This document shows positions 11,189 through 20,645 of a stretch of 64,000 nucleotides of DNA, one piece after another (the first letter of the stretch is position 1; each line of letters opens with the position of its first letter). Under the pieces are notes generated by a model, which saw only the letters and a program-made list of their open reading frames with translations, was not told the DNA's origin and made no database searches. Both the position numbers and the translations under genes were made by a program. The stretch is from Streptacidiphilus jeojiense (GTDB lineage Bacteria > Actinomycetota > Actinomycetes > Streptomycetales > Streptomycetaceae): positions 62,001-126,000 of the forward strand of contig NZ_JOEH01000027.1 in assembly GCF_000719095.1 (NCBI RefSeq), given 5' to 3'.

Positions 11189-11970
11189 CACAGCACCCTA
11201 TCGATCGCCCTGCGCAGCCGCAGGCCGTCCGGGGCCGCAGCGGTGACCAGCAGCGCCGGGGCTCCGGCGAGCGGGAGCAGCGCGGCCTCCGCCGCCCCCT
11301 CGGCGAGGAACCGGGCCGTGGCCGGCTTCTCAGTCAGGGACGGTTCGCAGAGCAGCAGTTGGCCGAGCGCCCGGTGCTCGGCCAACACGGCGGGGCCGTC
11401 CCAGCCCGGGGCGCCCGGCCCGAGGTCGGTCTGCTGGTCCAGCACCGTCCGGCCGTCGTGACGCAGGGTCAGCCGGGCGGTGAGGCGGCCCGGGGCCTCG
11501 CCGCTCCGCCCGAGGACCTGCTCCTCGCGCAGCAGCAGCCGGGCGCCCGCCGCCAGCGTCACCCTGGTCGTCATCCGCAGCACGCTGCCCTGCGCGGCGA
11601 TCACCGGCTCCGGCAGCCACTCCAACTCGCCGCCCTCGGCCACCGTCAGATCGAGGTCGTAGTGCGCCGGCGCCGGAATCCGTCCCGGCAGGCTGACCGT
11701 GGCGGCGGCGCTGGTGACCCGCAGTCGGGCCCCGGCCGCGACGGTGACCTCGATCCGCAGCCGGTCCCCGCCGAGCGGGGCGGCCATCGCACCGACGATC
11801 GTCACCTGGGCCGCGCCGCCGCCCTCCGGGTGCGAGGTGCGCCGCAGCGCCAGCGGTCCGTCCCCGGTGAGCAGCGGCAACGCGGTCCCGCCGCGGCCGT
11901 CCGGCCGGGCCGCGATCCGCGCCACGGCCCGCACCGACGAAGCGCCGCCCGGGGCACCGCCACCGCTCAC
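11188..11970 (-). CDS. ureD: Urease accessory protein UreD
   Basis: The GTG start at 11970 forms GTGA with the ureG stop, and gives 260 residues. UreD family features include [15 protein letters not shown] near the N-terminus, a [23 protein letters not shown] beta-rich core and [14 protein letters not shown]. UreD scaffolds the UreF-UreG complex on apo-urease and channels nickel to the active site. It is the fifth accessory step of this operon, after ureG. An earlier ATG (12003) would force a larger overlap with ureG and is less likely. Confidence 0.9.
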   Translation of the reverse strand: MSGGGAPGGASSVRAVARIAARPDGRGGTALPLLTGDGPLALRRTSHPEGGGAAQVTIVGAMAAPLGGDRLRIEVTVAAGARLRVTSAAATVSLPGRIPAPAHYDLDLTVAEGGELEWLPEPVIAAQGSVLRMTTRVTLAAGARLLLREEQVLGRSGEAPGRLTARLTLRHDGRTVLDQQTDLGPGAPGWDGPAVLAEHRALGQLLLCEPSLTEKPATARFLAEGAAEAALLPLAGAPALLVTAAAPDGLRLRRAIDRVL

Positions 11971-12641
11971 TTGGTCCACTCGAGCAGCCGGCCGCGGACC
12001 CACTCGGCGATCGGGGCGACGCCGTCGGCCGCCGCGAGCGAGCAGAACACCACCGGCAGGTCCCCGCGCTGCGCCCGGGCGTCGCGGTCCATCACCCCCA
12101 GGTCGGCGCCGACCAGCGGGGCCAGGTCGGTCTTGTTGATGACCAGCAGGTCGGAGGTGGAGACCCCGGGGCCGCCCTTGCGGGGGATCTTGTCGCCGCC
12201 GGAGACGTCGATGACAAAGATCTGGTAGTCGACCAGCCCCTTGCTGAAGGTCGCGGTGAGGTTGTCGCCGCCGCTCTCGACCAGCACCAGGTCCAGCGGC
12301 CCGACCTCGTCCTCCAGGTCCTCGACCGCCTCCAGGTTGGCGGAGATGTCGTCGCGGATGGCGGTGTGCGGGCAGCAGCCGGTCTCCACCGCGGTGATCC
12401 GCTCCGGCGGCAGGACCGCGTTGCGCAGCAGGAACTCGGCGTCCTCGGTGGTGTAGATGTCATTGGTGACGACGGCCAGCGAGAGTTCGTCGCGCAGCAC
12501 CCGGCACAGCGCGGCGACGGTCGCGGTCTTGCCGGAACCGACGGGTCCGCCGAGGCCGATCCGCAGGGCGCGGCGGCGGCCGTCGGCGCGCAGCGGCTCC
12601 GCCCCGGGCAGCGGGGCGGGGAGGTCGTGGTCACGATGCAT
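11967..12641 (-). CDS. ureG: Urease accessory GTPase UreG
   Basis: A 224-residue SIMIBI GTPase. The P-loop GPVGSGKT is at residues 32-39, the Cys-Pro-His nickel-binding motif is in [11 protein letters not shown], and the guanine-specificity motif is NKTDL. UreG carries nickel and uses GTP hydrolysis to deliver it to urease with UreD and UreF. It lies 25 bases after ureF and overlaps ureD by 4 bases. Confidence 0.97.
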   Translation of the reverse strand: MHRDHDLPAPLPGAEPLRADGRRRALRIGLGGPVGSGKTATVAALCRVLRDELSLAVVTNDIYTTEDAEFLLRNAVLPPERITAVETGCCPHTAIRDDISANLEAVEDLEDEVGPLDLVLVESGGDNLTATFSKGLVDYQIFVIDVSGGDKIPRKGGPGVSTSDLLVINKTDLAPLVGADLGVMDRDARAQRGDLPVVFCSLAAADGVAPIAEWVRGRLLEWTK

Positions 12642-12666
12642 GGTCGGTCTCCTCTGTGAAGAAGGG

Positions 12667-13347
12667 TCAGGAGGCGAAGAGGCGCACGGCCCAGCCGGCG
12701 TGCTGTTCGGCGTAGAGGTCCAGCAGCGGGGCCGAGGCGGCGGGGAGGGCGTCGAGGTCCCCGGTCGCCCCGGCCTCGGCCGCCGCCTCGCCGGCCCGCG
12801 CCGCGACCTCGGCGAGTTCCGCGGTCAGCCCGGCCAGGACCGCGGTGGCCCGGAACGGGTCGAGTCCCAGCAGCCGCACGCATGCGGTGACCGGCCCCGA
12901 GACGCTCTCGTAGGCCGCGGCCGACGCGGCGTCGGCCGGGGTGAGACCTGCCGCCGCCGCGGTGAGGCCGAGGACCACCGGCTGGTGCACCCCGCGCGGC
13001 CGTTCCGCCGCCAGCCGCTCCAAGGCCGCATCGGGCCAGACCGTCCGGGCGGCGCGGATCAGCTGCCGGCCCAGGCGGCGCGAGGCGGCCCGCAGCGCCG
13101 GGGAGGGCATCCGGGCGTCCGCGGCGCGGTCCAGGTCCAGCGGGTCGATCCGGCCGCCGGCCGCCGCCGCGGCGAGCGCGGCGGCGGTCAGTCCGGCGGT
13201 GTGCAGCCGTCCGGCGCAGAACGCCGCGAGGCCGGCGCTGTCCCGGATCCGCCCGGCCTTGACGGCGGCCTCGGCACCGCCCGAGTGGGCGTGGCCGCCG
13301 GCCGGGAAGCGTCCGTCGGCGAGGACCAGGAGGGCTGGGTTCATCAT
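12667..13347 (-). CDS. ureF: Urease accessory protein UreF
   Basis: An all-helical 226-residue protein starting [19 protein letters not shown], the conserved UreF N-terminus (usually SxxFPxGxxxxSxGLE). It acts as a regulator of UreG GTPase activity in the maturation complex. It follows ureC by 24 bases. Two adjacent ATG codons make the start ambiguous by one residue. Confidence 0.93.
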   Translation of the reverse strand: MMNPALLVLADGRFPAGGHAHSGGAEAAVKAGRIRDSAGLAAFCAGRLHTAGLTAAALAAAAAGGRIDPLDLDRAADARMPSPALRAASRRLGRQLIRAARTVWPDAALERLAAERPRGVHQPVVLGLTAAAAGLTPADAASAAAYESVSGPVTACVRLLGLDPFRATAVLAGLTAELAEVAARAGEAAAEAGATGDLDALPAASAPLLDLYAEQHAGWAVRLFAS

Positions 13348-13371
13348 GCGGGCACCTGTCGCCGTCGCTCG

Positions 13372-15126
13372 TCAGAACAGGAAGTAGCGCTGGGCCATGG
13401 GCAGTTCGGCCGCCGGCTGCGGCTCCACCACCTCGCCGTCGATGCGGACGGTGAAGGTGTCCGGTTCGACGGTGACCTCCGGCCTGGCCGTGTTCTCGTG
13501 CAGGTGGTCCTTGGTGACGCCGCGGGTGTTGCGGGTCGCCGTGAACGTCTTGCCGATGCCCAGTTCCTCGGCGAGCCGCTCCGGCAGCTGGTCGTCGAGG
13601 GCGGTCTGGGTGACGAAGTTGAGCGAGTTGGCGGCCGGGGCACGGCCGATGGCGCCGAACATGGGCCTCGGCAGCACCGGTTGCGGGGTGGGGATGGAGG
13701 CGTTGGCGTCGCCCATCTGGGCCCAGGCGATCTGACCGCCCTTGACCACCAGATCGGGCTTGACGCCGAAGAAGGCGGGGTTCCACAGCACCAGGTCGGC
13801 CAGCTTCCCGGCCTCCACCGAGCCGATCTCGCCGTCCAGCCCCTGCGCCACCGCCGGGTTGATGGTGTACTTCGCGACGTAGCGCCGGGCCCGCCGGTTG
13901 TCGGCGCGGCCGTCGCCGGGGAGCGAGCCGCGACGGCGCTTCATCACATGGGCGGTCTGCCAGGTCCGCATGATCACCTCGCCGACCCGGCCCATGGCCT
14001 GGGAGTCGGAGCTGATGATCGAGATCGCGCCCAGGTCGTGCAGGAAGTCCTCGGCGGCGATGGTCGAGGGACGGATCCGGGACTCGGCGAAGGCCAGGTC
14101 CTCGGGCACGCTGGGGCTGAGGTGGTGACAGACCATCAGCATGTCCAGGTGCTCGTCCACGGTGTTGCGGGTGTGCGGACGGGTCGGATTGGTCGAGCTG
14201 GGCAGGACGTTGAGCTGCGAGACCACGGTGATGATGTCCGGGGCGTGCCCGCCCCCGGCGCCCTCGGTGTGGTACGCGTGCACCCCGCGGCCGGCGATGG
14301 CCGCCAGGGTGTCCTGGACGAAGCCGGCCTCGTTCAGGGTGTCGGTGTGGATGGCGAGTTGGGCGCCGGACTCCTCGCAGACCCGCAGGCAGGCGTCGAT
14401 GGCGGCCGGGGTGGAGCCCCAGTCCTCATGGATCTTGAAGCCCAGCGCGCCGGCCCGCAGCTGCGCGCGCATGGACTCGGTGGAGACGGTGTTGCCCTTG
14501 CCCAGCAACCCGAAGTTGACCGGGTACTGCTCGGCCGCCGCGAACATCCGCGCCAGGTGCCAGCTGCCGGGGGTGATGGTGGTGGCCTTGCTGCCCTCGG
14601 CCGGTCCGGTGCCGCCGCCGAGGAGCGTGGTGACGCCGCTGGCCAGGGCCTCCTCGAAGATCTGCGGGCAGATCAGATGAACGTGCGCGTCCACCGCACC
14701 GGCGGTGAGGATCCTGCCGTTGCCCGCGATCACCTCGGTGTCCGGGCCGATCACCAGGTCGGGGTGGACCCCGTCCATGGTCTCCGGGTTCCCGGCCTTG
14801 CCCAGCGCGGTGATCCGTCCGTCGCGGATGCCCACGTCGGCCTTGACGATGCCCCAGTGGTCCAGCACCACCGCGCCGGTGATGACGGTGTCCGGGGTGC
14901 CTTCGGCCCGCGAGGCGCGGGACTGGCCCATGGACTCGCGGATCACCTTGCCGCCGCCGAACACCGCCTCGTCGCCGCCGGCGCTCAGGTCCTGCTCGAC
15001 CTCGATCAGCAGATCGGTGTCGGCCAGCCGGATCCGGTCCCCGGTGGTCGGCCCGAAGAGCTGCGCGTAGCGGCGCCGGGTCAGCGTCAACGCGGCGGCC
15101 GGGCGTGGTGCGGTCGGGTCAGTCAT
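13372..15126 (-). CDS. ureC: Urease alpha (catalytic) subunit
   Basis: A 584-residue amidohydrolase. Nickel ligands His148 and His150 are in [10 protein letters not shown], and the carbamylated lysine is Lys231 in [10 protein letters not shown]. The flap with catalytic His is in [20 protein letters not shown]. It hydrolyses urea to ammonia and carbamate in the cytoplasm. Its ATG overlaps the ureB stop by 8 bases. All active-site residues I can check are present, so it should be functional. Confidence 0.98.
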   Translation of the reverse strand: MTDPTAPRPAAALTLTRRRYAQLFGPTTGDRIRLADTDLLIEVEQDLSAGGDEAVFGGGKVIRESMGQSRASRAEGTPDTVITGAVVLDHWGIVKADVGIRDGRITALGKAGNPETMDGVHPDLVIGPDTEVIAGNGRILTAGAVDAHVHLICPQIFEEALASGVTTLLGGGTGPAEGSKATTITPGSWHLARMFAAAEQYPVNFGLLGKGNTVSTESMRAQLRAGALGFKIHEDWGSTPAAIDACLRVCEESGAQLAIHTDTLNEAGFVQDTLAAIAGRGVHAYHTEGAGGGHAPDIITVVSQLNVLPSSTNPTRPHTRNTVDEHLDMLMVCHHLSPSVPEDLAFAESRIRPSTIAAEDFLHDLGAISIISSDSQAMGRVGEVIMRTWQTAHVMKRRRGSLPGDGRADNRRARRYVAKYTINPAVAQGLDGEIGSVEAGKLADLVLWNPAFFGVKPDLVVKGGQIAWAQMGDANASIPTPQPVLPRPMFGAIGRAPAANSLNFVTQTALDDQLPERLAEELGIGKTFTATRNTRGVTKDHLHENTARPEVTVEPDTFTVRIDGEVVEPQPAAELPMAQRYFLF

Positions 15127-15508
15127 CGAGGCTCCCCTTCGTCTCGCCGCGCAGGCCCAGCACCTCGCGGCGCCCGCCCAGCGGGATCAGCTCGACCTCG
15201 GCCGGAATGCCGGGCTCGAAGCGCACGGCCGTGCCGGCCGGGATGTTCAACCGCTGCCCGCGGGCGGCCGCGCGGTCGAAGGACAGCCCCGGATTGGCCT
15301 CGGCGAAGTGGTAGTGCGACCCGACCTGGATCGGCCGGTCGGCGGCGTTGACCACGGCCAGCAGGGTGACCTCACGGCCCAGGTTCAGCTCGATGTCGCC
15401 GGTGCCGAGCAGGATCTCACCGGGGATCAGGGGCGCGTCGGCGGCGCTGCGTTCGGCGGCCAGGTGTTCGGCGTCGCTGCGTTCGGCGCCGGTGCGGTCC
15501 GCGCTCAT
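15119..15508 (-). CDS. ureB: Urease beta subunit
   Basis: The ATG at 15508 forms ATGA with the ureA stop and gives 129 residues. The core [17 protein letters not shown], then [17 protein letters not shown] and the [13 protein letters not shown] end, is typical UreB. The N-terminal ~25 residues are an Asp/Glu/Ala-rich extension longer than in most UreB. The structural genes are separate here (ureA, ureB, ureC), as in most bacteria. Confidence 0.96.
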   Translation of the reverse strand: MSADRTGAERSDAEHLAAERSAADAPLIPGEILLGTGDIELNLGREVTLLAVVNAADRPIQVGSHYHFAEANPGLSFDRAAARGQRLNIPAGTAVRFEPGIPAEVELIPLGGRREVLGLRGETKGSLDD

Positions 15509-15807
15509 GCGATCGGCTCGTGCACGGTGACCAGCTTGGTGCCGTCCGGGAAGGTCGCCTCGACCTGGACGTCGTGGATCATCTCCGGGATGCCCTCCAT
15601 GACGTCCTCCCGGGTGAGCACCTTGCGCCCCGACTCCATCAACTCGGCGACGGTGCGCCCGTCCCGCGCGCCTTCCAGGACGTGCACGGTGAGGATGGCG
15701 ACGGTCTCCGGATGGTTCAGCCGCAGCCCGCGTTCGCGCCGGGCCCGGGCCACGTCGGCGGCCACATGGATGAGCAGGCGTTCCTGCTCGTGCGGGGTCA
15801 GTCTCAT
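15505..15807 (-). CDS. ureA: Urease gamma subunit
   Basis: A 100-residue protein starting [18 protein letters not shown] with [24 protein letters not shown], the canonical UreA sequence. It is the first gene of the operon ureA-ureB-ureC-ureF-ureG-ureD-NUDIX. An AGAGGT ribosome-binding site precedes the ATG. Upstream lies a long non-coding region with the operon promoter. Confidence 0.97.
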   Translation of the reverse strand: MRLTPHEQERLLIHVAADVARARRERGLRLNHPETVAILTVHVLEGARDGRTVAELMESGRKVLTREDVMEGIPEMIHDVQVEATFPDGTKLVTVHEPIA

Positions 15808-16440
15808 CGGCGTACACCTCTTGCGGGGCGTCCCATGCATGCTGCCTGGGGAGTGGGACGCGGGCACGCCCTTGTGCCGCGGAATGAGCCGACGACCCCA
15901 CCCGGTGCGCAGCGGGGGTACCGGCCGCGGACGGCGTCGCACACGGGCCGCACTGCCCGCCGCCGCCACGGCCGATCCGCGCCCGTGGCCTGGATCGTGT
16001 GCCGACACGTTAGCGGAACGAAAGGGTTTCCGGTGAGGGGGCGCGTCACACGGAGGCGTTCTGCCGGCGCCGGCACAGCAATGGCGTGCGCACGCCATGT
16101 CGTCCGCAAAAGCGGAACCCGGACGGCCGGAATATGAGGCTCCGTCATTTGTCGCCCCGTTCGGACGGACGAGAACCGGACACGCAGAATGGCGCATCAT
16201 CACCCCTCGCACTCCGCATTACCGTTGACATCAACGCAGGTCAGGCGGTACTTCCGGGAGCAGTGTGATTTTTGCCAACTCCCCTGAACAATCCCAATAA
16301 ATGATCGTCAGAGCGCTGATCGTTCATGTTGTGGACGCATAGGAAACGCAAAGTGACAAGAGTCACAGATATCCGTTGGATCGTGAAGATCCCATAAAAA
16401 CGTGCCAATACTGTCGGCCGAACGGAGAAGTCCTCGCCGC
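15808..16440. other. Long intergenic region between ureA and the riboswitch
   Basis: I see no convincing gene in these ~630 bases. Possible signals are a weak GlnR-like element at 16009-16024 (GTTAG-N6-GAAAG), which could serve ureA, and a 14-bp inverted repeat GTGAC-AAGA-GTCAC at 16353-16366. There is also a direct repeat of TGATCGT (16302-16308 and 16317-16323). The stretch 16261-16400 is distinctly AT-rich for this genome and probably holds the promoter for the riboswitch-controlled peptidase gene. Confidence 0.5.
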
Positions 16441-16646
16441 CGTGGCGAGGCGGTCCGGCCGGACGCCGAGTCTCGCCACCGGTCGGACGCCAGGTGCCCA
16501 CACACCTGACAGGCGAGAGCGGGAGACCCGATCAGGGCGGGACGGCTCGACCGTCCCTTGGGGTGAAGCCGCCGCGTGAACCCACGCGGCGGACGGGCAG
16601 CTTTCGGAGCCCGAACCCGACAGGGAGAACTTTCGTAGGCGGTTCC
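16441..16646 (+). promoter_or_regulatory. ydaO/yuaA-type c-di-AMP riboswitch
   Basis: The segment matches the class I recall from upstream of streptomycete cell-wall hydrolases. Landmarks in order are GGACGCCGAGTCTCGCCACC, GACGCCAGGTG, GGGAGACCCGATC, CTTGGGGTGAAGCCG, then AGCCCGAACCCGACAG, AACTTTCGTAGGCG. Variable hairpins lie between them (for example CCGCCGCGTG...CACGCGGCGG). These conserved blocks form the c-di-AMP binding pockets. In actinobacteria this switch usually turns expression off when c-di-AMP is high. It ends about 12 bases before the NlpC/P60 start codon. Confidence 0.9.
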
Positions 16647-16658
16647 GGAAGGAAACGC

Positions 16659-17132
16659 ATGACTGCGTCCGTGCTCAACCATGCCCCCAGCCGCCGCTGG
16701 CGGGCCGGCGTCACCACCGCGCTCACCGTCGCCGCCTTCGCCGGCAGCACCCTGCTGGCGAGCAGTCCCGCCGACGCCGCCACGATCGAGGCCAAGGCAC
16801 TGAACATCGCCGCGTCCAAGCACGGCGACCCCTACCGCTACGGCGCCGCGGGACCCAACCGGTTCGACTGCTCCGGTCTGACGTACTACTCCTTCAAGCA
16901 CGCGGGCAAGTCCCTGCCCCGGACCGCGCAGGCCCAGTACAACAGCGTCCAGCACATCTCCAAGGCCGCCCTGCGCCCCGGGGACCTGGTCTTCTTCCAC
17001 TCCGGCGGCTCGGTCTACCACGTCGGCATCTACGCCGGCGGCGGCAGGATCTGGCACGCCCCCTACACCGGCTCCTACGTGAAGCTGGAGAAGATCTGGA
17101 CCAGCGCGGTCTGGTACGGCCGCATCCGCTGA
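16659..17132 (+). CDS. Secreted NlpC/P60 peptidoglycan endopeptidase
   Basis: The ATG at 16659 follows GGAAGGAAA and directly follows the riboswitch. The 157 residues begin with a Sec signal peptide ending at PADAA (residues ~38-42). A compact NlpC/P60 domain follows, with Cys in NRFDCSGLTYYSF, His in VYHVGIYAGGG and the third polar residue in RIWHAPY. It should cleave peptide stems of peptidoglycan during growth or germination. It has no separate binding domain. Confidence 0.95.
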   Translation: MTASVLNHAPSRRWRAGVTTALTVAAFAGSTLLASSPADAATIEAKALNIAASKHGDPYRYGAAGPNRFDCSGLTYYSFKHAGKSLPRTAQAQYNSVQHISKAALRPGDLVFFHSGGSVYHVGIYAGGGRIWHAPYTGSYVKLEKIWTSAVWYGRIR

Positions 17133-17133
17133 C

Positions 17134-17165
17134 GGCCGGTCCGAACCGAGGCGTCCGGACCGGCC
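17134..17165. terminator. Bidirectional terminator hairpin
   Basis: GGCCGGTCCG (17134-17143) and CGGACCGGCC (17156-17165) form a perfect 10-bp stem between two convergent genes, the NlpC/P60 gene and the Gfo/Idh/MocA gene. Its position suits termination in both directions. Confidence 0.7.
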
Positions 17166-17171
17166 GGTCCG

Positions 17172-18164
17172 CTACTCGCCGGGGTAGCGGACGCCGATCC
17201 GCTCGCGGGCCGCGTCCAGGACCTCCATCACCTCGACGGTGTCCTGCCAGGTCACCAGGGGGCTCTCGACCAGCCCGGCACGCAGGCAGCGCATCGCCTC
17301 CTCCGCCTCGTGGGCGAAGCCAATGCCGGTGACCGGCAGGTTGAACTCCTCCGGCCGGTCGTCGTCACCCCCGTTGCGGTAGAGGGTGAACGAGTCCGGC
17401 CGCAGGAACAGCGGCGGTACCTCGATCCGTCCGAGGGATCCGCCGACATAGGCGCGGCCGGGGCTGCTGGCGACGATGCCGCAGCTCAGGGTCGCCAGCG
17501 CGCCGGAGTCGTAGCCGAGCACCAGCCCGGTGTTGAGGTCCACCCCCTCCGGGGAGATCGAGGCGTGGGCCGCGACGGTGTCGGGCTTGCCCAGCAGCAG
17601 GTGCGCGAAGGAGACCGGGTAGACGCCCAGGTCCAGCAGGGCTCCCCCGCCGAGCTCCGGATTGCGCAGCCGGTGCAGCGGGTCGGTCGGGCCGGGGAAG
17701 CCGAAGTCGGCGTGCACGATGCCGACCTCGCCGATGGCGCCGTCCGCGATCAGGTCGAGCATCTTGCGGATCGCCGGGTTGCAGCGCATCCACATGCCCT
17801 CCATGAGGAACACCCCGCGCTTGCGGGCGAGCTCCACCAGCGCCCGGGAGTCCGCGGCGTTGAGGGTGAACGGCTTCTCGCACAGCACGGCGCGCCCGGC
17901 CTCCAGGCAGAGCGCGGTCGCCTCGTAGTGGGCCTGGTGCGGGGTGGCGACGTAGATGATGTCCACCTCGTCGTCCCCGGCGAGCTCGGCCCAACTGCCG
18001 TGCGCGCGCGGGATGTCGAAGCGGTCGGCGAAGGCCCGGGCGGAGGCCTCGGTACGCGAGCCGACCGCCACGAGCTCGGCGTCGGGGAGCAGCTTCAGGT
18101 CATGGGCGAAGTCGGCGGCGATGCCGCCGGTGGCCAGGATGCCCCAGCGAATGGTGTCGGTCAT
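17172..18164 (-). CDS. Gfo/Idh/MocA-family oxidoreductase
   Basis: The ATG at 18164 gives 330 residues (MTDTIRWGILATGGIAADF). The N-terminal Rossmann fold is followed by the family EKPFTLNAADSRALV motif, whose Lys-Pro contacts the nicotinamide, and the C-terminal substrate domain with GGGALLDLGVYPVSFAHLLLG. Members oxidise or reduce sugars and related polyols with NAD(P). The closest description is a trans-1,2-dihydrobenzenediol/D-xylose dehydrogenase-like protein. It is divergent from the lipoprotein gene. Confidence 0.92.
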   Translation of the reverse strand: MTDTIRWGILATGGIAADFAHDLKLLPDAELVAVGSRTEASARAFADRFDIPRAHGSWAELAGDDEVDIIYVATPHQAHYEATALCLEAGRAVLCEKPFTLNAADSRALVELARKRGVFLMEGMWMRCNPAIRKMLDLIADGAIGEVGIVHADFGFPGPTDPLHRLRNPELGGGALLDLGVYPVSFAHLLLGKPDTVAAHASISPEGVDLNTGLVLGYDSGALATLSCGIVASSPGRAYVGGSLGRIEVPPLFLRPDSFTLYRNGGDDDRPEEFNLPVTGIGFAHEAEEAMRCLRAGLVESPLVTWQDTVEVMEVLDAARERIGVRYPGE

Positions 18165-18255
18165 GGGCCTATCCCACCTCGCTGACCTGCCACTCGTCCA
18201 GGGGCGGTGTCGCCGGACGGCGTGCCGTGGCGCGAGGAGCGGCGTTAGGCAGGGC

Positions 18256-19200
18256 ATGTCCGATCATCGATGGTCCCCCATCGCCCGTCTGGTCCCGGCA
18301 GTGGGACTGCTGCTCGCGGCCTGTGCCGCGCAGCCGACCACCAGCGGCCCCCCGGCCGACCGCACCCCCGCGGTGGCACCGCAGGCCGTCCCGGCCGCGG
18401 AGTCGCCCGCCCCGGCCGCGGCCGACGGACCCACCGTCACCGCGGCCGGCCTGGCCGTGACGGCCGGAGGCTACTGGCTCGAATCGGTGGGCGAGCAGCC
18501 CACCGGCGCGGTCCGCTCGCTCGACTACCTCTTCCGGGTGCTGGCCCCCGACGGGAGCGCGGTCACCACCTTCCGCGGCGGTCCGGACACGGCCCGGGCC
18601 TACCTGGTCCGCTCGGACCTGACCGGGTTCCGCCGGGTCGTGCCGGCCGATCTCGGCGAAGGGGTGTGGAGCGCACCGCTGGGCGAGGTGGACCCCGGCC
18701 GCTGGCGCGTCTACCTGGCCTTCGCCCCGAGCAGCAGCCGGCTGCCCCCGGGCCGCTCCGCCGAGCTGCTGCTGGGCCGTGCCCTGCAGGTGCCGGGCGC
18801 CTGGGAGACCAGCCCGCTCGACCCGCCGTCGGACACCGCCTCGGTCGACGGCTACACCCTCCGCCTCAGCGGCAGCCCGGCGGCGGGACAGCCGGTGCTG
18901 CTGCGGCTGGCCGTGGACGCGCCGGCCGGCAGCGATCCGCTGCGGCCGCTGGACGGGGCTCCCGCGCAGCTGACCGCGGTCCACCCCGGCGACCTGGCGC
19001 TGGTCCCGTTCACGCCGCTGCCCGGACGGGGGATCGCCTTCCGGGGCACCTTCCCCGAGGCGGGCGACTGGCGCCTGTTCGTCCAGTTCCGGACGGCCCG
19101 TCAGGGCGCCGCAGCCGCAGCCGTTGCCGGCACCGGCACCGGTACCGCCGCCGGGTTCGACGACCACACCGCCGTCCTCACCGTGACGGTTCGGCCCTGA
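18256..19200 (+). CDS. Predicted lipoprotein of unknown function
   Basis: I chose the ATG at 18256 because the sequence after it is a lipoprotein signal peptide with the lipobox LAAC and Cys23. After a Pro/Ala-rich spacer, the rest (residues ~60-300) looks beta-rich with no membrane segments. The C-terminus has a Gly-Thr-Gly-Thr linker near residue 290. I do not recognise the domain; the repeated beta-sandwich-like blocks could be immunoglobulin-like. It is exported and anchored on the outer face of the membrane. The 3' end overlaps the convergent bioF end by 23 bases. Confidence 0.75.
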   Translation: MSDHRWSPIARLVPAVGLLLAACAAQPTTSGPPADRTPAVAPQAVPAAESPAPAAADGPTVTAAGLAVTAGGYWLESVGEQPTGAVRSLDYLFRVLAPDGSAVTTFRGGPDTARAYLVRSDLTGFRRVVPADLGEGVWSAPLGEVDPGRWRVYLAFAPSSSRLPPGRSAELLLGRALQVPGAWETSPLDPPSDTASVDGYTLRLSGSPAAGQPVLLRLAVDAPAGSDPLRPLDGAPAQLTAVHPGDLALVPFTPLPGRGIAFRGTFPEAGDWRLFVQFRTARQGAAAAAVAGTGTGTAAGFDDHTAVLTVTVRP

Positions 19201-20386
19201 CCAGTACCTCCACCGCGTGGGCGATCTGCTCCCGGGTCAGGTCCGCCCGGGCCGTCAGCCGCAGCCGCGACCAGCGGTCGGGGACGGACGGCGGCCGGAA
19301 GCAGCCGACCAGCACGCCCTGCTCGCGGCAGGCCGCGGCCCAGGCCAGCGCCTTCTCCGGAGCCGCCACCCGGACCGACACCACGGCGGCGTCGGGGACC
19401 GAGGCGTCCAGCCCGGCCGCCGTCAGCCGGTCGGACAGCTCGCGGCCCACCGCACGGGCCCGCTCGGCGCGTTCCGGCTGCTCGCGCAGCAGCCGCAGCG
19501 CGCCGAGCGCCGCGCCGACCGCCGCCGGCGCCAGGCCGGTGTCGAAGATGAAGGTCCGGGCCGACTGGACCAGGTGTTCGATCACCCGGCGCGGACCGAG
19601 CACCGCACCGCCCTGCGAGCCCAGCGACTTGGAGAGGGTGACCGTGGCGACCACGTCCGGCGCCCCGGCCAGACCGGCGGCGGCGAGCGCACCCGCGCCG
19701 CCCGGGCCGAGGACCCCCAGCCCGTGCGCGTCGTCCACCAGCAGCGCTGCGCCGTGGTCCCGGCAGGCGGCGGCGTGGCCGGCCAGCGGGGCGGCGTCGC
19801 CGTCCACCGAGAAGACCGAGTCGCTGACGACCAGGGCCCGCGGCTCGGCCCTGGCCGCGAGTTCGGCCCGGACCGCGTCCGGCGAGCGGTGCGCGGCGCG
19901 GGCCACCCTGGCCCGGGACAGCCGGCAGCCGTCGATCAGCGAGGCGTGGTTCAGCGCGTCCGAGACGATGACGGTGTCGGCGTCGGTGAGCGCGGTGACC
20001 GCGGCGAGGTTGGCGGTGTAGCCGGAGGAGAACACCAGGGCCGCCTCGGCGCCGCAGAAGGCCGCGAGTTCGGCCTCCAACTCGGCGTGCAGCGCCGTAC
20101 TACCGGTGACCAGGCGCGATCCGGTGGCGCCGCCGCCCCAGCGCAGTGCGGCGTCGGCGGCGGCCCGGGTGACCCGGGGGTGGCGCACCAGGCCCAGGTA
20201 GTCGTTGCTGGCCAGGTCGAGCAGCGGCTCGTCGGCGGCGCGCGGACGCAGCGTGCGGACCAGCCCGGCGCTGCGGCGCCGGGCGGCGGCCTCGTCCAGC
20301 CAGTCGAAGGGGGCCGGGCGCTGCGGTGCCGGCGCCGACGGCAGGGCGTCCGGCAGCGTCTCCGGGCGGGGGGAGTCGACGGTCAT
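19178..20386 (-). CDS. bioF: 8-amino-7-oxononanoate synthase
   Basis: The ATG at 20386 overlaps the upstream small ORF stop by 4 bases and gives 402 residues. It is an alpha-oxoamine synthase with [16 protein letters not shown] near the start, [13 protein letters not shown] for the cofactor pocket, and the PLP lysine in [11 protein letters not shown]. It condenses pimeloyl thioester with alanine, the first committed biotin step. The other biotin genes lie on the opposite strand starting at 21780. The FDWLDE start supports the upstream ATG rather than a later one. Confidence 0.94.
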   Translation of the reverse strand: MTVDSPRPETLPDALPSAPAPQRPAPFDWLDEAAARRRSAGLVRTLRPRAADEPLLDLASNDYLGLVRHPRVTRAAADAALRWGGGATGSRLVTGSTALHAELEAELAAFCGAEAALVFSSGYTANLAAVTALTDADTVIVSDALNHASLIDGCRLSRARVARAAHRSPDAVRAELAARAEPRALVVSDSVFSVDGDAAPLAGHAAACRDHGAALLVDDAHGLGVLGPGGAGALAAAGLAGAPDVVATVTLSKSLGSQGGAVLGPRRVIEHLVQSARTFIFDTGLAPAAVGAALGALRLLREQPERAERARAVGRELSDRLTAAGLDASVPDAAVVSVRVAAPEKALAWAAACREQGVLVGCFRPPSVPDRWSRLRLTARADLTREQIAHAVEVLVRAEPSR

Positions 20387-20613
20387 CCGGAGCACGCCCC
20401 GCGCTGGGCCTGCTGCCACTCGCAGAGCGCGCACAGCGGAGCGCCGGGCGCGTCGGCCGGGTGCTCGCTGGGCTCGCCGCACAGCACGCAGTCGGCCACC
20501 GGCTGCCCGGGCGTCACGGCCACGGGGGCGGCGGGGGCGGCGGGGGCACCGGTCGCGCAGTACCCGGCGGCGTCGCCGTCGGCGCGGGCATCGGGTTCGG
20601 TTTCACTGTCCAC
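20383..20613 (-). CDS. Small Cys-rich (two CxxC) protein coupled to bioF
   Basis: Starts at GTG 20613 and is 76 residues. It has six cysteines, including CVLC (42-45) and CALC (61-64), a classical zinc-knuckle or iron-binding spacing. The N-terminal half is acidic then Ala/Pro-rich. Its TGA overlaps the bioF ATG as ATGA, strong evidence of translation. I do not recognise a named family. Because actinobacterial biotin synthase is known to need a small Cys-containing helper (BsaP), a similar helper role is possible, but the motif spacing differs from what I recall of BsaP. Confidence 0.7.
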   Translation of the reverse strand: MDSETEPDARADGDAAGYCATGAPAAPAAPVAVTPGQPVADCVLCGEPSEHPADAPGAPLCALCEWQQAQRGACSG

Positions 20614-20645
20614 GGCGCCGATCCTACGCGGGGCGCTCGGGCCGC

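Noticed and set aside
12457..15351. 964-residue open frame antisense to ureC
   Set aside because: The minus-strand urease genes have complete motifs and overlaps; the plus-strand frame is low-complexity, as expected for high-GC antisense frames.
16302..16323. TGATCGT direct repeat
   Set aside because: Two 7-base copies in an AT-rich promoter region; too short to separate from chance.
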